A stretch of 36,718 nt of DNA from Coriobacteriia bacterium (lineage in GTDB: Bacteria; Actinomycetota; Coriobacteriia; Anaerosomatales; Anaerosomataceae). Shown piece after piece: positions 16,036 through 23,946 of this stretch. The stretch spans positions 1-36,718 of the forward strand of contig JAOAFY010000009.1 of NCBI GenBank assembly GCA_026416035.1, written 5' to 3'. Below the pieces are notes generated by a model. That model was not told the origin of the DNA and searched no databases. It saw nothing but the letters and a program-made list of their open reading frames with translations. Each line of letters begins with the position of its first letter. Position 1 is the stretch's first letter. The position numbers and the translations under genes are program-made.

Positions 16036-16620
16036 GTGGCTGCGTATCGCTTCGACCCGAAGAAGCTGGACAAGCTCAACGACCTGGCCCGGCTGGACGA
16101 CCTCGTGCCGGACCTGATGTGGGACGCCTTCGATGCACCGGACGCGCGGACGGTCGTCGAGGTCGGAGCCGGCACCGGCATGTTCGCGCGCGAGTTCGCC
16201 TCACGCATGGATCCGAGCGGCGTGCTGTACGCGGTCGACGCGGAGCCGACGATGACGGCATGGATGCGGGAGCACCTCTCGGAGGGCGGCGGCGCCCGGA
16301 TCGAGGTCGTCGACGCACGCGCGGAGGCGCTTCCGTTCGCCGACGAGACAGCTGACCTCGTCTACACCGTCAACCTGCACCACGAGCTCGACGACCCGGT
16401 ACGCGCGCTGGCCGAAGCGCTTCGGATCCTGCGGCCAGGCGCGCCGATCGGCGTCGTCGACTGGAAGAAGGAGCCGACGCCGAAGGGGCCGCCGGTGGAG
16501 CATCGCGCTGGCGCCGAACGCATCGCGGAAGACCTGGCGCAAGCCGGGTTCGCGGAAGTCCGTGCCGTGCCGGTGCTCCGCTACCACGACGTGGTCGTCG
16601 GCCGGAAGCCTCTGGCGTGA
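16036..16620 (+). CDS. Class I SAM-dependent methyltransferase
   Basis: 194-residue protein of the Methyltransf_11/UbiE-like type. Motif I is VEVGAGTGMF (41-50), an acidic residue for the SAM ribose is at D68 (YAVDAEP), D93 begins the motif II region, and the post-motif strand LVYTVNLHHEL (108-118) is followed by the LRPGAPIGVVDW stretch. Substrate unknown; HHELDDP is common in small-molecule or arsenite-like branches but proves nothing. The GTG at 16036 (GGAG 5 bp upstream) starts shortly before the domain. Other in-frame GTGs at 16021 and 16030 are possible. Single gene, divergent from the secreted-protein gene. Confidence 0.85.
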   Translation: MAAYRFDPKKLDKLNDLARLDDLVPDLMWDAFDAPDARTVVEVGAGTGMFAREFASRMDPSGVLYAVDAEPTMTAWMREHLSEGGGARIEVVDARAEALPFADETADLVYTVNLHHELDDPVRALAEALRILRPGAPIGVVDWKKEPTPKGPPVEHRAGAERIAEDLAQAGFAEVRAVPVLRYHDVVVGRKPLA

Positions 16621-16637
16621 GACTGTCTGGTTCCCGG

Positions 16638-16666
16638 TTCACCTGGTTCGCATAAGAGGGTATGCT
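16638..16666 (+). promoter_or_regulatory. Candidate sigma-70 promoter for the cDPGS-arcC operon
   Basis: TTCACC (16638-16643), a 17-bp spacer, then TATGCT (16661-16666). Each hexamer matches four of six consensus positions. It lies 61 bp before the ATG at 16727, inside the 106-bp gap, and is the best pair I could find there. Confidence 0.45.
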
Positions 16667-16685
16667 TGCTGTGTAGAGCCATGCT

Positions 16686-16704
16686 CAGTCGCGGGTGGCG
16701 ACTG
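16686..16704 (+). promoter_or_regulatory. Leader hairpin upstream of the cDPGS-like gene
   Basis: CAGTCGC, a 5-nt loop, then GCGACTG: a perfect 7-bp stem within the likely 5' untranslated region, ending 8 bp before GGAGG. It could influence translation or mRNA stability. No known riboswitch family is matched by eye. Confidence 0.4.
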
Positions 16705-16726
16705 CATACAACCGGAGGTGTCGCGC

Positions 16727-18058
16727 ATGAAGCGCACGCGCACGGTCATCATGGGCGCCGCAGGCCGCGACTTCCACGACTTCCTGACCCGGTTCAGAGA
16801 CGACGAGAGCACCGAAGTCGTGGCGTTCACCGCGACGCAGATCCCTGGGATCGACGGGCGCACCTTCCCTCCCGACCTCGCGGGTCCGCTGTACCCGGAC
16901 GGCATCCCCATCGTGCCTGAGTCAGAGCTTCGCCGCCTGATCCGTGACGAACGCGTCGAGCGCGTCGTGTTCGCCTACAGCGACATCTCCCACGTCGACC
17001 TGATGCACAAGGCGTCCCTCGTCGTCGCCGAAGGTGCGGACTTCGTGCTCATGGGTTCGACGCCGACCATGCTCGCTTCGCGCAAGCCGGTGATCTCCAT
17101 CTGCGCCGTGCGGACCGGCGTCGGGAAGAGCGGCATCTCCAAGCGGGTGATCCGCACGCTGCGAGCTCGTGGGCTCACGGCCGTCGACGTCCGCCACCCG
17201 ATGCCCTATCGAGACCTGCTGTCCATGCGGGTCGAACGGTACGCGTCGCTCGACGACCTCGACCGATACGGCGTCACCATCGAAGAGCGCGAGGAGTACG
17301 AGCACCTCGTCCGCGACGGGATCGTCGTGTACGCAGGGGTCGACTACGAGGCCGTGCTCCGCGCCGCAGAGGCCGAGGCCGACGTCGTGATCTGGGACGG
17401 CGGCAACAACGACCTTCCGTTCTTCGAGCCCGACCTCGAGATCGTCCTGCTGGATCCGCACAGGGCCGGGCATGAGCGCTTGTACCACCCCGGCGAGGCG
17501 AACCTGCTGCGCGCCGACGTGCTCGTCATCAACAAGGTGAACACCGCCGACGCCGCAGCCATCGACGCTTTGCGCCGCACGGCAGCCGAGCTCAACCATA
17601 ACGCCATCGTCATCGAGACCGCCTCCGAGATCACCCTCGATGATCCCTCTGCCGTCGCGGGGAGACGAGCGCTCGTCATCGAAGACGGCCCCACCGTCAC
17701 CCACGGCGGCATGGCCTACGGGGCGGGCGCGCTCGCGGCCCGCACCGCTGGAGCGGCGAAGCTCGTGGATCCACGGCCCTACGCCGCTGGCTCCATCGCC
17801 ACGACCTTCGCTCAGTACCCGCACCTCACCGAGGTGCTGCCAGCCATGGGGTACTCGCGTCGACAGCTCGAGGAACTCGAGGCGACGATCCGCGCAGCCG
17901 AGTGCGACGTCGTCGTCATCGCGACACCCATCGACCTCGCGCGGCTGATCGACATCCCGCACCTGGTGGTCCGTGCAGCCTACGAGGTCGTCGACGCGTC
18001 GTCGCCCACGCTCGACGACGTGCTCTCGGCCTTCTTGCAGCAACACGGCATCGGCTAG
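16727..18058 (+). CDS. Cyclic 2,3-diphosphoglycerate synthetase-family GTPase-like protein (COG2403)
   Basis: 443-residue cytosolic protein of the family that includes archaeal cyclic 2,3-diphosphoglycerate synthetase. Residues 6-115 form a Rossmann-like domain (VIMGAAGRDFHDF; MGSTPTM). Residues about 121-300 form a P-loop NTPase domain with TGVGKS (130-135), DGGNND (224-229) and NKVN (269-272), the last resembling a nucleotide-base recognition motif. A C-terminal domain follows, with YGAGALAA and a final VVIATPIDL strand. The ATG has GGAGG 8 bp upstream. It sits 8 bp before arcC. In methanogens the enzyme makes cDPG from 2,3-DPG and ATP; many bacterial homologues are uncharacterised, so cDPG synthesis here is only a possibility. 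Confidence 0.85.
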   Translation: MKRTRTVIMGAAGRDFHDFLTRFRDDESTEVVAFTATQIPGIDGRTFPPDLAGPLYPDGIPIVPESELRRLIRDERVERVVFAYSDISHVDLMHKASLVVAEGADFVLMGSTPTMLASRKPVISICAVRTGVGKSGISKRVIRTLRARGLTAVDVRHPMPYRDLLSMRVERYASLDDLDRYGVTIEEREEYEHLVRDGIVVYAGVDYEAVLRAAEAEADVVIWDGGNNDLPFFEPDLEIVLLDPHRAGHERLYHPGEANLLRADVLVINKVNTADAAAIDALRRTAAELNHNAIVIETASEITLDDPSAVAGRRALVIEDGPTVTHGGMAYGAGALAARTAGAAKLVDPRPYAAGSIATTFAQYPHLTEVLPAMGYSRRQLEELEATIRAAECDVVVIATPIDLARLIDIPHLVVRAAYEVVDASSPTLDDVLSAFLQQHGIG

Positions 18059-18066
18059 GGGTCGGC

Positions 18067-19026
18067 GTGGCACCGGCACCGGATACTCGGCTGTTGGTCA
18101 TCGCCCTGGGCGGGAACGCCATCCTCCGGCGAGGCGACGACGGCACGATCGGGACCCAGTTCCAACGAGCCGACGAGTCGATGCGCGCCCTCGTCCCGCT
18201 CATCGCCCGCGGCGACCGCATCATCCTGACGCACGGCAACGGCCCTATCGTCGGGAACATCGTGATCCGCAACGAGGCGGCACGCGACCTCATTCCGCCG
18301 ATGCCGCTGTACATCGCCGATGCCGACAGCGAGGGCGGCATCGGGTTCATGCTCGAGACGAGCCTGACGAACGCCCTGTCCGCCGCCGGGATCGATCGTC
18401 GCGTCGTGACGGTCGTGACACGGTGCGTCGTCGACGACAAAGATCCTGCCTTCTCCCGCCCGACGAAACCCATAGGCCCCTACTTCACGCCACAGGAGGC
18501 AGAACGTCTCGCCAGGACCGAGGGGTGGGTCTTCACGGAGGTGCCGGGGGCTGGGATGCGCCGCGTCGTGGCTTCTCCGCTTCCGATCGAGGTCATCGAG
18601 GCACCCACCATCTTCCAGCTCGCGGCGGCAGGCGACGTGGTCATCGCTGCCGGCGGCGGCGGGGTGCCCGTGGTCAGGAGACAAGACGGGACGCTTGCTG
18701 GCGTGGACGCCGTCATCGACAAAGACTGGGCGTCAGCGGTCCTCGGCGAAGCGGTCGGAGCCGACAACCTCGTCGTGCTCATGGAGGCCGACCGGGTCTA
18801 CGAGAGCTTCGGGACCCCGGACGCCCGTCCCCTCGACGTCCTGACGGTAGCCGACGCCGAGCAGCTCTTGCCGCGCCTCGATCCGGGCAGCGTAGGACCG
18901 AAGGTAGCGGCCTGCGCGCACTTCGTGCGCACGACCGGGCGAGACGCGGTCATCTGCTCGGCGGAGCACATCCACGACGCGCTCGCCGGCCAGGCGGGCA
19001 CCCGCATCACCGCCGCGCTGCGCTAG
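18067..19026 (+). CDS. arcC: Carbamate kinase
   Basis: 319-residue amino-acid-kinase-fold enzyme that interconverts carbamoyl phosphate + ADP and carbamate + ATP. It shows ALGGNAI (13-19), LTHGNGPIVGN (54-64), the acidic DADSEGGIGF segment (85-94), AAGGGGVPV, VIDKDWASA and a C-terminal GSVGPKVAA, in normal carbamate kinase order and length. The GTG at 18067 follows GGGGTC and is 8 bp after the cDPGS-like gene, so the pair is translated from one mRNA. No arcA or arcB is visible, so arginine fermentation is not supported by this window. Its stop codon shares CTAG with the convergent degV gene. Confidence 0.93.
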   Translation: MAPAPDTRLLVIALGGNAILRRGDDGTIGTQFQRADESMRALVPLIARGDRIILTHGNGPIVGNIVIRNEAARDLIPPMPLYIADADSEGGIGFMLETSLTNALSAAGIDRRVVTVVTRCVVDDKDPAFSRPTKPIGPYFTPQEAERLARTEGWVFTEVPGAGMRRVVASPLPIEVIEAPTIFQLAAAGDVVIAAGGGGVPVVRRQDGTLAGVDAVIDKDWASAVLGEAVGADNLVVLMEADRVYESFGTPDARPLDVLTVADAEQLLPRLDPGSVGPKVAACAHFVRTTGRDAVICSAEHIHDALAGQAGTRITAALR

Positions 19027-19907
19027 CGGTCGCGCTCCGCTCCCCAAAACACGACCGCGAGCATGCCAGGTCCCACGTGGGACCCGATCACCGGACCGAC
19101 GGGCAGCTCCAGCACCTCTGTCGGAGAGAACCGCTCCTCCACCATGCGCTTGAGAGCAGCGGCTTCCTCAGGAGCATCGGCGTGTGCGACGGCGACCACG
19201 TCCCCACGCGATGCATCTCGACGCTCCTCCATGATGTCGAGCAGCGCGCTCATCGACTTCTTCCGCCCGCGCACGCTCTTCCGCAGCACGAGCTTGCCGC
19301 TTCGGTTTATCGTGAGGATCGGCTTGATGTCGAGCACCGCACCGGCGGCAGCCGCGGCGTCCGAGATGCGCCCGCCCCGCCGGAGCGCCTCCAAGCTCTC
19401 GAGGGTGAAGTACCCGTTGACAGAAAGCTTGGCGTCCTCGACGAACCCGACGATGTCGTCCGCACTGGCGCCGTCTGCGTGCATGCGCATGACGTGGTAC
19501 GCGAGGAAGCCTTCTGCCGCGGACGCGCTGAGCGTGTCCACGAGCCGGATGTCGGCGTCCGGGTGATCGCTCAGCACCGCCTGCCTGACCATCTGCGCAG
19601 TGTCGAAGGTGCCGGAGAGCCCCGACGAGAACCCCAGGTAGACGAGGGTGCGCCCGGCCTCCGCTGCCGCCCGGAACACGCGCTCGAACGCGGCTGGAGG
19701 AATCTGCGCCGTCGTCGGCGTCGCTCCGGCGCGCATCGCGGAGTAGAAGTCCGCGTGCGGCATGCTCCTGCCGAAGTCGTCCAGCCGCTCTTGCCCATCG
19801 AGGGTGAACGGGAAGTGGAGCTCCTCGACCTCGAAACCCTCGACGATCGAAGGCGTAAGGTCGGAACACGAATCGATCACGAGCACGGGCCGCTCGTTCG
19901 CCTTCAT
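19023..19907 (-). CDS. DegV-family fatty-acid-binding protein (copy 1)
   Basis: 294-residue cytosolic protein that in relatives (FakB) binds a fatty acid and presents it to a fatty acid kinase. It has the N-terminal LVIDSCSDLTP, the PTTAQIPPAAF variant of the TSQP segment (about 65-75), YLGFSSGLSGTFDTA, the RRGGRI motif, and a C-terminal SHVGPGMLAVVF. Lipid-contact residues look intact. ATG at 19907 follows AGGAG. It lies 37 bp after copy 2. No fakA kinase is in view. Confidence 0.9.
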   Translation of the reverse strand: MKANERPVLVIDSCSDLTPSIVEGFEVEELHFPFTLDGQERLDDFGRSMPHADFYSAMRAGATPTTAQIPPAAFERVFRAAAEAGRTLVYLGFSSGLSGTFDTAQMVRQAVLSDHPDADIRLVDTLSASAAEGFLAYHVMRMHADGASADDIVGFVEDAKLSVNGYFTLESLEALRRGGRISDAAAAAGAVLDIKPILTINRSGKLVLRKSVRGRKKSMSALLDIMEERRDASRGDVVAVAHADAPEEAAALKRMVEERFSPTEVLELPVGPVIGSHVGPGMLAVVFWGAERDR

Positions 19908-19944
19908 CACGATCTCCTGTCGTCCATCGCGTGACGGCGCCACC

Positions 19945-20814
19945 TCACCGGGCGCCCTTCTCCATCGGCTCTTCTGTCGCGTACACGAGCCCCACAGACC
20001 CTGGTCCGACGTGCGTGCCGATCGTCGGGCCCACCGGGACCACAGGGACCTCGCGGCCGACCGCCTCGCCCGCCATCGCTGCCAGCTCGCGGCCTTCGTC
20101 CTCGTCGTCGATGTGGTGTGCGACGACATCGACGAGGCCCTTGTCGTCCGCGTCACGCGCGAACGCCGCCACGATCTCAGCCATGGCCTTCCGCTTCGTC
20201 CGCACCTTGGCGAACACGTCGGTCTTGCCATCGACCACGGTCAGGATCGGCCGGATCTGCAGGACGGTGCCGATGAGCGCCGAAGCGCTCCCGATACGAC
20301 CGCCTCGACGGAGGTACTCGAGCGTGTCGGGGACGAACAGGAACCTCGTGTGCAGCGTCATCTCCCTGGCCGCCTGCGCCGCCTCGGCGTAGCTTGCTCC
20401 CTCGTCGGCCGCCCGAGCGGCGGCCAGGACTGCGAAACCGAGCTCCATGCAGTTCGACCGCGAATCCACGATCTCGATCCTGGCGTCCGGATGCTCCTGG
20501 AGCACCATGTCCCGCGCAAGCAGCGCAGTCGAGAAGGCCCCGCTGATCTCCGAGGGCAGGAACACACCGACCACCTCGTGGCCGTCACGCACGGCCGCCT
20601 GGAAGGAGTCGGCGATCGTCGCAGCCGACGGCTGGGAGCTCGTGGGAAAGCTCGAGCTTCTCCGCAGCGCCTCGTAGAACGCCGCGTCGGCGACTCGCTC
20701 CACGTACGTCACCCCGTCGAGCGTCACTGACAGCGGGACGATGCGTATGCCGTGCCGCTCCACGTCGCTCTCGGGCAGGTACGAGGTGCTGTCCGTCACG
20801 ACCCGAACCGCCAT
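19945..20814 (-). CDS. DegV-family fatty-acid-binding protein (copy 2)
   Basis: 289-residue paralogue of its downstream neighbour, with the more canonical motifs: RVVTDSTSYLP (4-14), FPTSSQPSAATI with the classic TSSQPS loop, GVFLPSEISGAFSTA, LRRGGRIGSASALIG and THVGPGSVGLVY. Likely a FakB-type fatty acid carrier. The two copies differ clearly along their length, so the duplication is old or they arrived separately, and they may prefer different acyl chains. ATG at 20814 has AAGGAG about 13 bp upstream, a rather long spacing. It is divergent from the phosphodiesterase gene across 136 bp, where I see no clear promoter. Confidence 0.9.
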   Translation of the reverse strand: MAVRVVTDSTSYLPESDVERHGIRIVPLSVTLDGVTYVERVADAAFYEALRRSSSFPTSSQPSAATIADSFQAAVRDGHEVVGVFLPSEISGAFSTALLARDMVLQEHPDARIEIVDSRSNCMELGFAVLAAARAADEGASYAEAAQAAREMTLHTRFLFVPDTLEYLRRGGRIGSASALIGTVLQIRPILTVVDGKTDVFAKVRTKRKAMAEIVAAFARDADDKGLVDVVAHHIDDEDEGRELAAMAGEAVGREVPVVPVGPTIGTHVGPGSVGLVYATEEPMEKGAR

Positions 20815-20950
20815 GCCGCCCGCCTCTCCTTCCGACCGTCCCGGCGACCCCGCGCAATGATGCTCCTCCTGCGCCCGCGCGTCCAGGGGTCGAGGTTGCG
20901 CGACCCGCAGCGGTACGCGACACTCGCGTCGAGCCCGAAGGAGGTCTTCT

Positions 20951-22645
20951 GTGAAGCGCTGGATCCTGCTTGCCATCGGCATCGCGTGCTCCGGCATCGC
21001 GGCGTTCGGAGCCATGCGTCTGGCGACCTACTCCTGGAACCAGGTCGTCGGATACCGCGGCCCGTTCGCGGACCTGGACCCGGAACGATTCACGGGAGCC
21101 CGTCCCCCGCTGGATTCGCCCGTCCCCGGAGCGAACCGGCCTCGAACGGTGGTCGTGCTGATCGACGGATTGACAGACGCCGCTTCGCGCACCATGCCGA
21201 CGCTGCAGCGCATGCGGGCGACAGGGGCGGACGTGCGCCTGACCGCTCCCGAGCCAAGCCTCTCGTATCCCTGCTGGACGACTGCGTTCTCCGGAGCGCC
21301 CCCGCAGATCAGCGGCGTCACCACCAACTGGTACGAGGAACGGGTGAAGGTGGAGACACTGTTCGACGTCGCTCACGGTTCAGGCCGGCGCCTCGCGGTC
21401 GCAGGTCCGGACGACCTTGATGTCCTCTTCGGCGTGAGCCAGCTGACGTCGGCCACCGCGCTCGTGCCCTGGGAAGAGGGCGAGCACCGTTCCGGGCGCA
21501 TCGTGGACTCCGCGATCTCGTTCGCCCGTCGTGGCGCAGACTTCCTGGTGGTCTTGCTGCCAGACGTCGACGACGCCGGGCATGCCGCCGGAGCCGCATC
21601 CGAACGGTACCGGAAGACCGTCGCCCGCGTGGATGCGGACCTGTCGCGCCTCGTCGCGGCCCTCGACGACGGCAAGACCGTCTTCGCGATCTTCCCAGAC
21701 CACGGCCACCTGCCCGACGGCGGCCACGGCGGCTGGGAAGAGCCGGTGGTGCGTACGTTCGCGGTGTTCTCGGGACCTGGCGTGCGCCATGCGTCCGCCG
21801 ATGCCCGGCTCGAAGACGTGGCCCCGACCGTGGCCGTGCTTGCGGGTCTGCAGTCACCGCGCCTGGCCCGTGGCATGGCCATCGAGACGGTCCTGGCAGA
21901 CGGCAACGGTCGTGCGCGAGACGCCGACTTCGTGCGCGCCTGCGGCTTCGCCCTCGCCTATGCGCGTGAGGTGGCCGGACCGCAAGCAGTCGCGAACCTC
22001 GGCTCGCTCAAATCCCGCTCCGACCTCGAGCGCGTCATGGCGCGAGCCGACTCGACCCGCCTTCACGCCGATCGCCGCGACCGGGTGCCTCAGGCGCTCG
22101 CGCTCGGGGTAGTAGCGCTCGGCGTGCTCGCCGTGATCGGGCTTGCCTCGTGGCGAGCGCTCGTGGCTGCCGTCTCGGGCGTCGCCGTGTACAACGCGGC
22201 CTTCCTGTCGCTGTACTTCCTCGTGCACGGCTATCGCTGGTCGCTTTCGGCGTTCAACGAGGAGTCGCAGATCCAGTCCTTCTTCAATGCCCGGATGCTC
22301 GAGGCCATCGCAGCGGCGACGGTCGCCTGCGTCGTCTCGGCGCTCGTCTACGCAGCCTTGCGACCACGGCCAAAGGGACCTCAGGACGGACACGCCGCGG
22401 GGTGGCTCGCGCTCGGTGCAGCGACCGTCTTGGCGATCCAGGCCGTGCTGGGGCTGCAGATCGCGTGGTTCTTGTGGCGGTGGGGCGCCTCGTGCGTCTG
22501 GCGGCTGCCCGACTTGCGTTGGGGCTTCAAGTACGACGTCGACCTGCTGCAGGTGACGGCCCTCGCCGGAGCCGCTATCGTCGGCCCAGCAGCGACCTAC
22601 CTCGTCGGGCGGTGGCACCCACGCACGCGTGCAGCACGACGCTAG
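20951..22645 (+). CDS. Membrane-anchored type I phosphodiesterase/nucleotide pyrophosphatase-family protein
   Basis: 564-residue protein of the alkaline phosphatase superfamily. An N-terminal helix (4-22) exports the catalytic domain (about 60-330). Metal and catalytic residues: D72 in VVLIDG, probable nucleophile S105 in PSLSYPCWTTAFSG (aligned with the TFP of NPP enzymes), LPDVDDAGHAAG, and FPDHGHLPDGGHGGW. The C-terminal third has about five membrane helices and an exterior loop rich in aromatics, an arrangement seen in phosphoethanolamine- or polyol-phosphate-processing relatives. The GTG is preceded by AAGGAGG. Substrate unknown; wall polymer or lipid headgroup processing is possible. 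Confidence 0.86.
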   Translation: MKRWILLAIGIACSGIAAFGAMRLATYSWNQVVGYRGPFADLDPERFTGARPPLDSPVPGANRPRTVVVLIDGLTDAASRTMPTLQRMRATGADVRLTAPEPSLSYPCWTTAFSGAPPQISGVTTNWYEERVKVETLFDVAHGSGRRLAVAGPDDLDVLFGVSQLTSATALVPWEEGEHRSGRIVDSAISFARRGADFLVVLLPDVDDAGHAAGAASERYRKTVARVDADLSRLVAALDDGKTVFAIFPDHGHLPDGGHGGWEEPVVRTFAVFSGPGVRHASADARLEDVAPTVAVLAGLQSPRLARGMAIETVLADGNGRARDADFVRACGFALAYAREVAGPQAVANLGSLKSRSDLERVMARADSTRLHADRRDRVPQALALGVVALGVLAVIGLASWRALVAAVSGVAVYNAAFLSLYFLVHGYRWSLSAFNEESQIQSFFNARMLEAIAAATVACVVSALVYAALRPRPKGPQDGHAAGWLALGAATVLAIQAVLGLQIAWFLWRWGASCVWRLPDLRWGFKYDVDLLQVTALAGAAIVGPAATYLVGRWHPRTRAARR

Positions 22646-22759
22646 GGGCTTTCCGTTCGTCGGGAAACGGCCTCCCCGGTGACCCGCGCCACAAACATCC
22701 GAGCACCTCGGCGCCGATACCGTGCGCGTACGAACGACTCGCCCGCAAGGACCCGCCCG

Positions 22760-23338
22760 ATGATCGAAGCGCTCGCCCGTATCGCCGACCTGCAGGATGC
22801 CTATCGCACGGCGCCCGAGGTATTCTCCGTGCTCGTGAACGCCCGCTCGCATGCAGAGGCGGGCCTTGCCCTCGATGTGCTGCGCGAAGCCGTCCCTGAG
22901 CGGACCTTGGTCAAGGCGATAAACATGCGGGAGATCCTCCAGGCATTGCCGACGTTCCCGTGCAGCATGGCAGTAGACGACGAGACGCTGGCCAAGGTGG
23001 CCGGGCTGACGAAGGACAAGTCGCTGCTGAAGCGTCGTGTGGACGGCGTCCGTGGAGTCTGGACCGCTGTGACCACGGCGGGCAACTTCTGCTTCGACCT
23101 GTTCGTCGTCCACCGGGGCAAGACGCTGATGTGGGCGCCGCCCTCCGGCTCTGCGGACATCGTGAACCCGGAGGTGCTGTCGCTTCTCGTGAAGCATCCT
23201 CCGGTGCTGGGCGACGTGATCGGGCTGGTCCAAGACATGGGGCTCGTCTTCAACCCGCGCTTCTACCTGTCGTTGGAAGACTGGGGGTTCGATCGCGTCG
23301 ACGAGGTCCTCGAGGACTTCCAGGCGCTGTTCTTCTAG
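22760..23338 (+). CDS. Hypothetical protein, 192 residues
   Basis: No family recognised. The product looks soluble: alpha-rich at the N-terminus (MIEALARIADLQDAYR), a mixed centre with VWTAVTTAGNFCFDLFVVHR (positions 100-119) that reads as beta strands, and an acidic, aromatic C-terminus (SLEDWGFDRVDEV). Cysteines at 68 and 111. ATG at 22760 has AAGGA about 10 bp upstream; an earlier in-frame ATG at 22679 would add 27 very basic, less credible residues. It follows the phosphodiesterase gene by 114 bp and converges on the flavoprotein gene with 10 bp between stops. Codon usage matches its neighbours, so it is very probably a real gene. Confidence 0.72.
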   Translation: MIEALARIADLQDAYRTAPEVFSVLVNARSHAEAGLALDVLREAVPERTLVKAINMREILQALPTFPCSMAVDDETLAKVAGLTKDKSLLKRRVDGVRGVWTAVTTAGNFCFDLFVVHRGKTLMWAPPSGSADIVNPEVLSLLVKHPPVLGDVIGLVQDMGLVFNPRFYLSLEDWGFDRVDEVLEDFQALFF

Positions 23339-23348
23339 TCGACGACGC

Positions 23349-23927
23349 TCAGTCGCCACGCACCCGCTTGAGCAGCCACGCCATGTTCTGGCCGAGGCGA
23401 GCCATGGTCTGCAACCCCTCTTCGTCCTGCTCCACCGCACCGGGCGGGCCGCCCACACCGATGTTCCAGTAGGTCGAACCAGGCACGATCATCTCGCTGA
23501 TCAGGAAGAGGTGGTTGACGCTGTCGAACGCGTGGATCGCGCCACCGCGCCGCACGGCGATCACGGCGGCCCCGACCTTGCGTCGCAGCAGTTCAGGATT
23601 GCCGCGCGCGACGTACCCGACCCTGTCGATCAGCGCCTTGGCTTCTGGCGTGACGTCGGCGAAGTACACCGGCGAGCCGATCACGATCCCGTCAGCCGCA
23701 TCCACGGCTTCGATGCACTCGCTGATGAAGTCGTGGATCCCCGTGCAGCGACGGTTCAGGGTCTCGCGGCACTTCATGCATGCGGTGCACCCGTGGATCC
23801 GCTTGCCGGCGAGCGAGTACGTCTCCGTCTCGATGCCCTCGGCCCTCAGCTCGACGAGCACCCGCTCGATGAGCCGAGCAGTGTTGCCCTCCTTGCGCGG
23901 GCTGCAGTTGAACGCGACGACCTTCAT
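23349..23927 (-). CDS. Flavodoxin-fold Fe-S flavoprotein-like oxidoreductase
   Basis: 192-residue protein of the NADPH-dependent FMN reductase/Isf family. FNCSPRKEGNTARL (6-19) is the FMN phosphate loop, and IGSPVYFADVTPEAKALIDR (83-102) the second flavin loop. C47, C50, C53 and C61 form a compact CxxCxxCx7C set, the arrangement that binds a [4Fe-4S] cluster in archaeal iron-sulfur flavoprotein. It may carry two-to-one electron transfer in an anaerobe. ATG at 23927 has AGGAGGG upstream. It lies 19 bp after pncA, so it is the third gene of the pnc operon; the link to NAD salvage is not explained. Confidence 0.85.
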   Translation of the reverse strand: MKVVAFNCSPRKEGNTARLIERVLVELRAEGIETETYSLAGKRIHGCTACMKCRETLNRRCTGIHDFISECIEAVDAADGIVIGSPVYFADVTPEAKALIDRVGYVARGNPELLRRKVGAAVIAVRRGGAIHAFDSVNHLFLISEMIVPGSTYWNIGVGGPPGAVEQDEEGLQTMARLGQNMAWLLKRVRGD

Positions 23928-23946
23928 CTGCCCTCCTCGGCCCCTC

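Noticed and set aside
16629-16649. Three GGTTC units considered as a Pho box before the cDPGS-like gene
   Set aside because: Spacing is 7 and 9 bp, not the regular 11 bp expected of such boxes.
18067-19026. Arginine deiminase pathway
   Set aside because: Only carbamate kinase is present; no arcA, arcB or arcD gene is visible in the window.
17973-19934. 653-residue open frame on the plus strand
   Set aside because: It overlaps the end of the cDPGS-like gene, arcC and degV in another frame; composition is Arg/His-rich with no motif.
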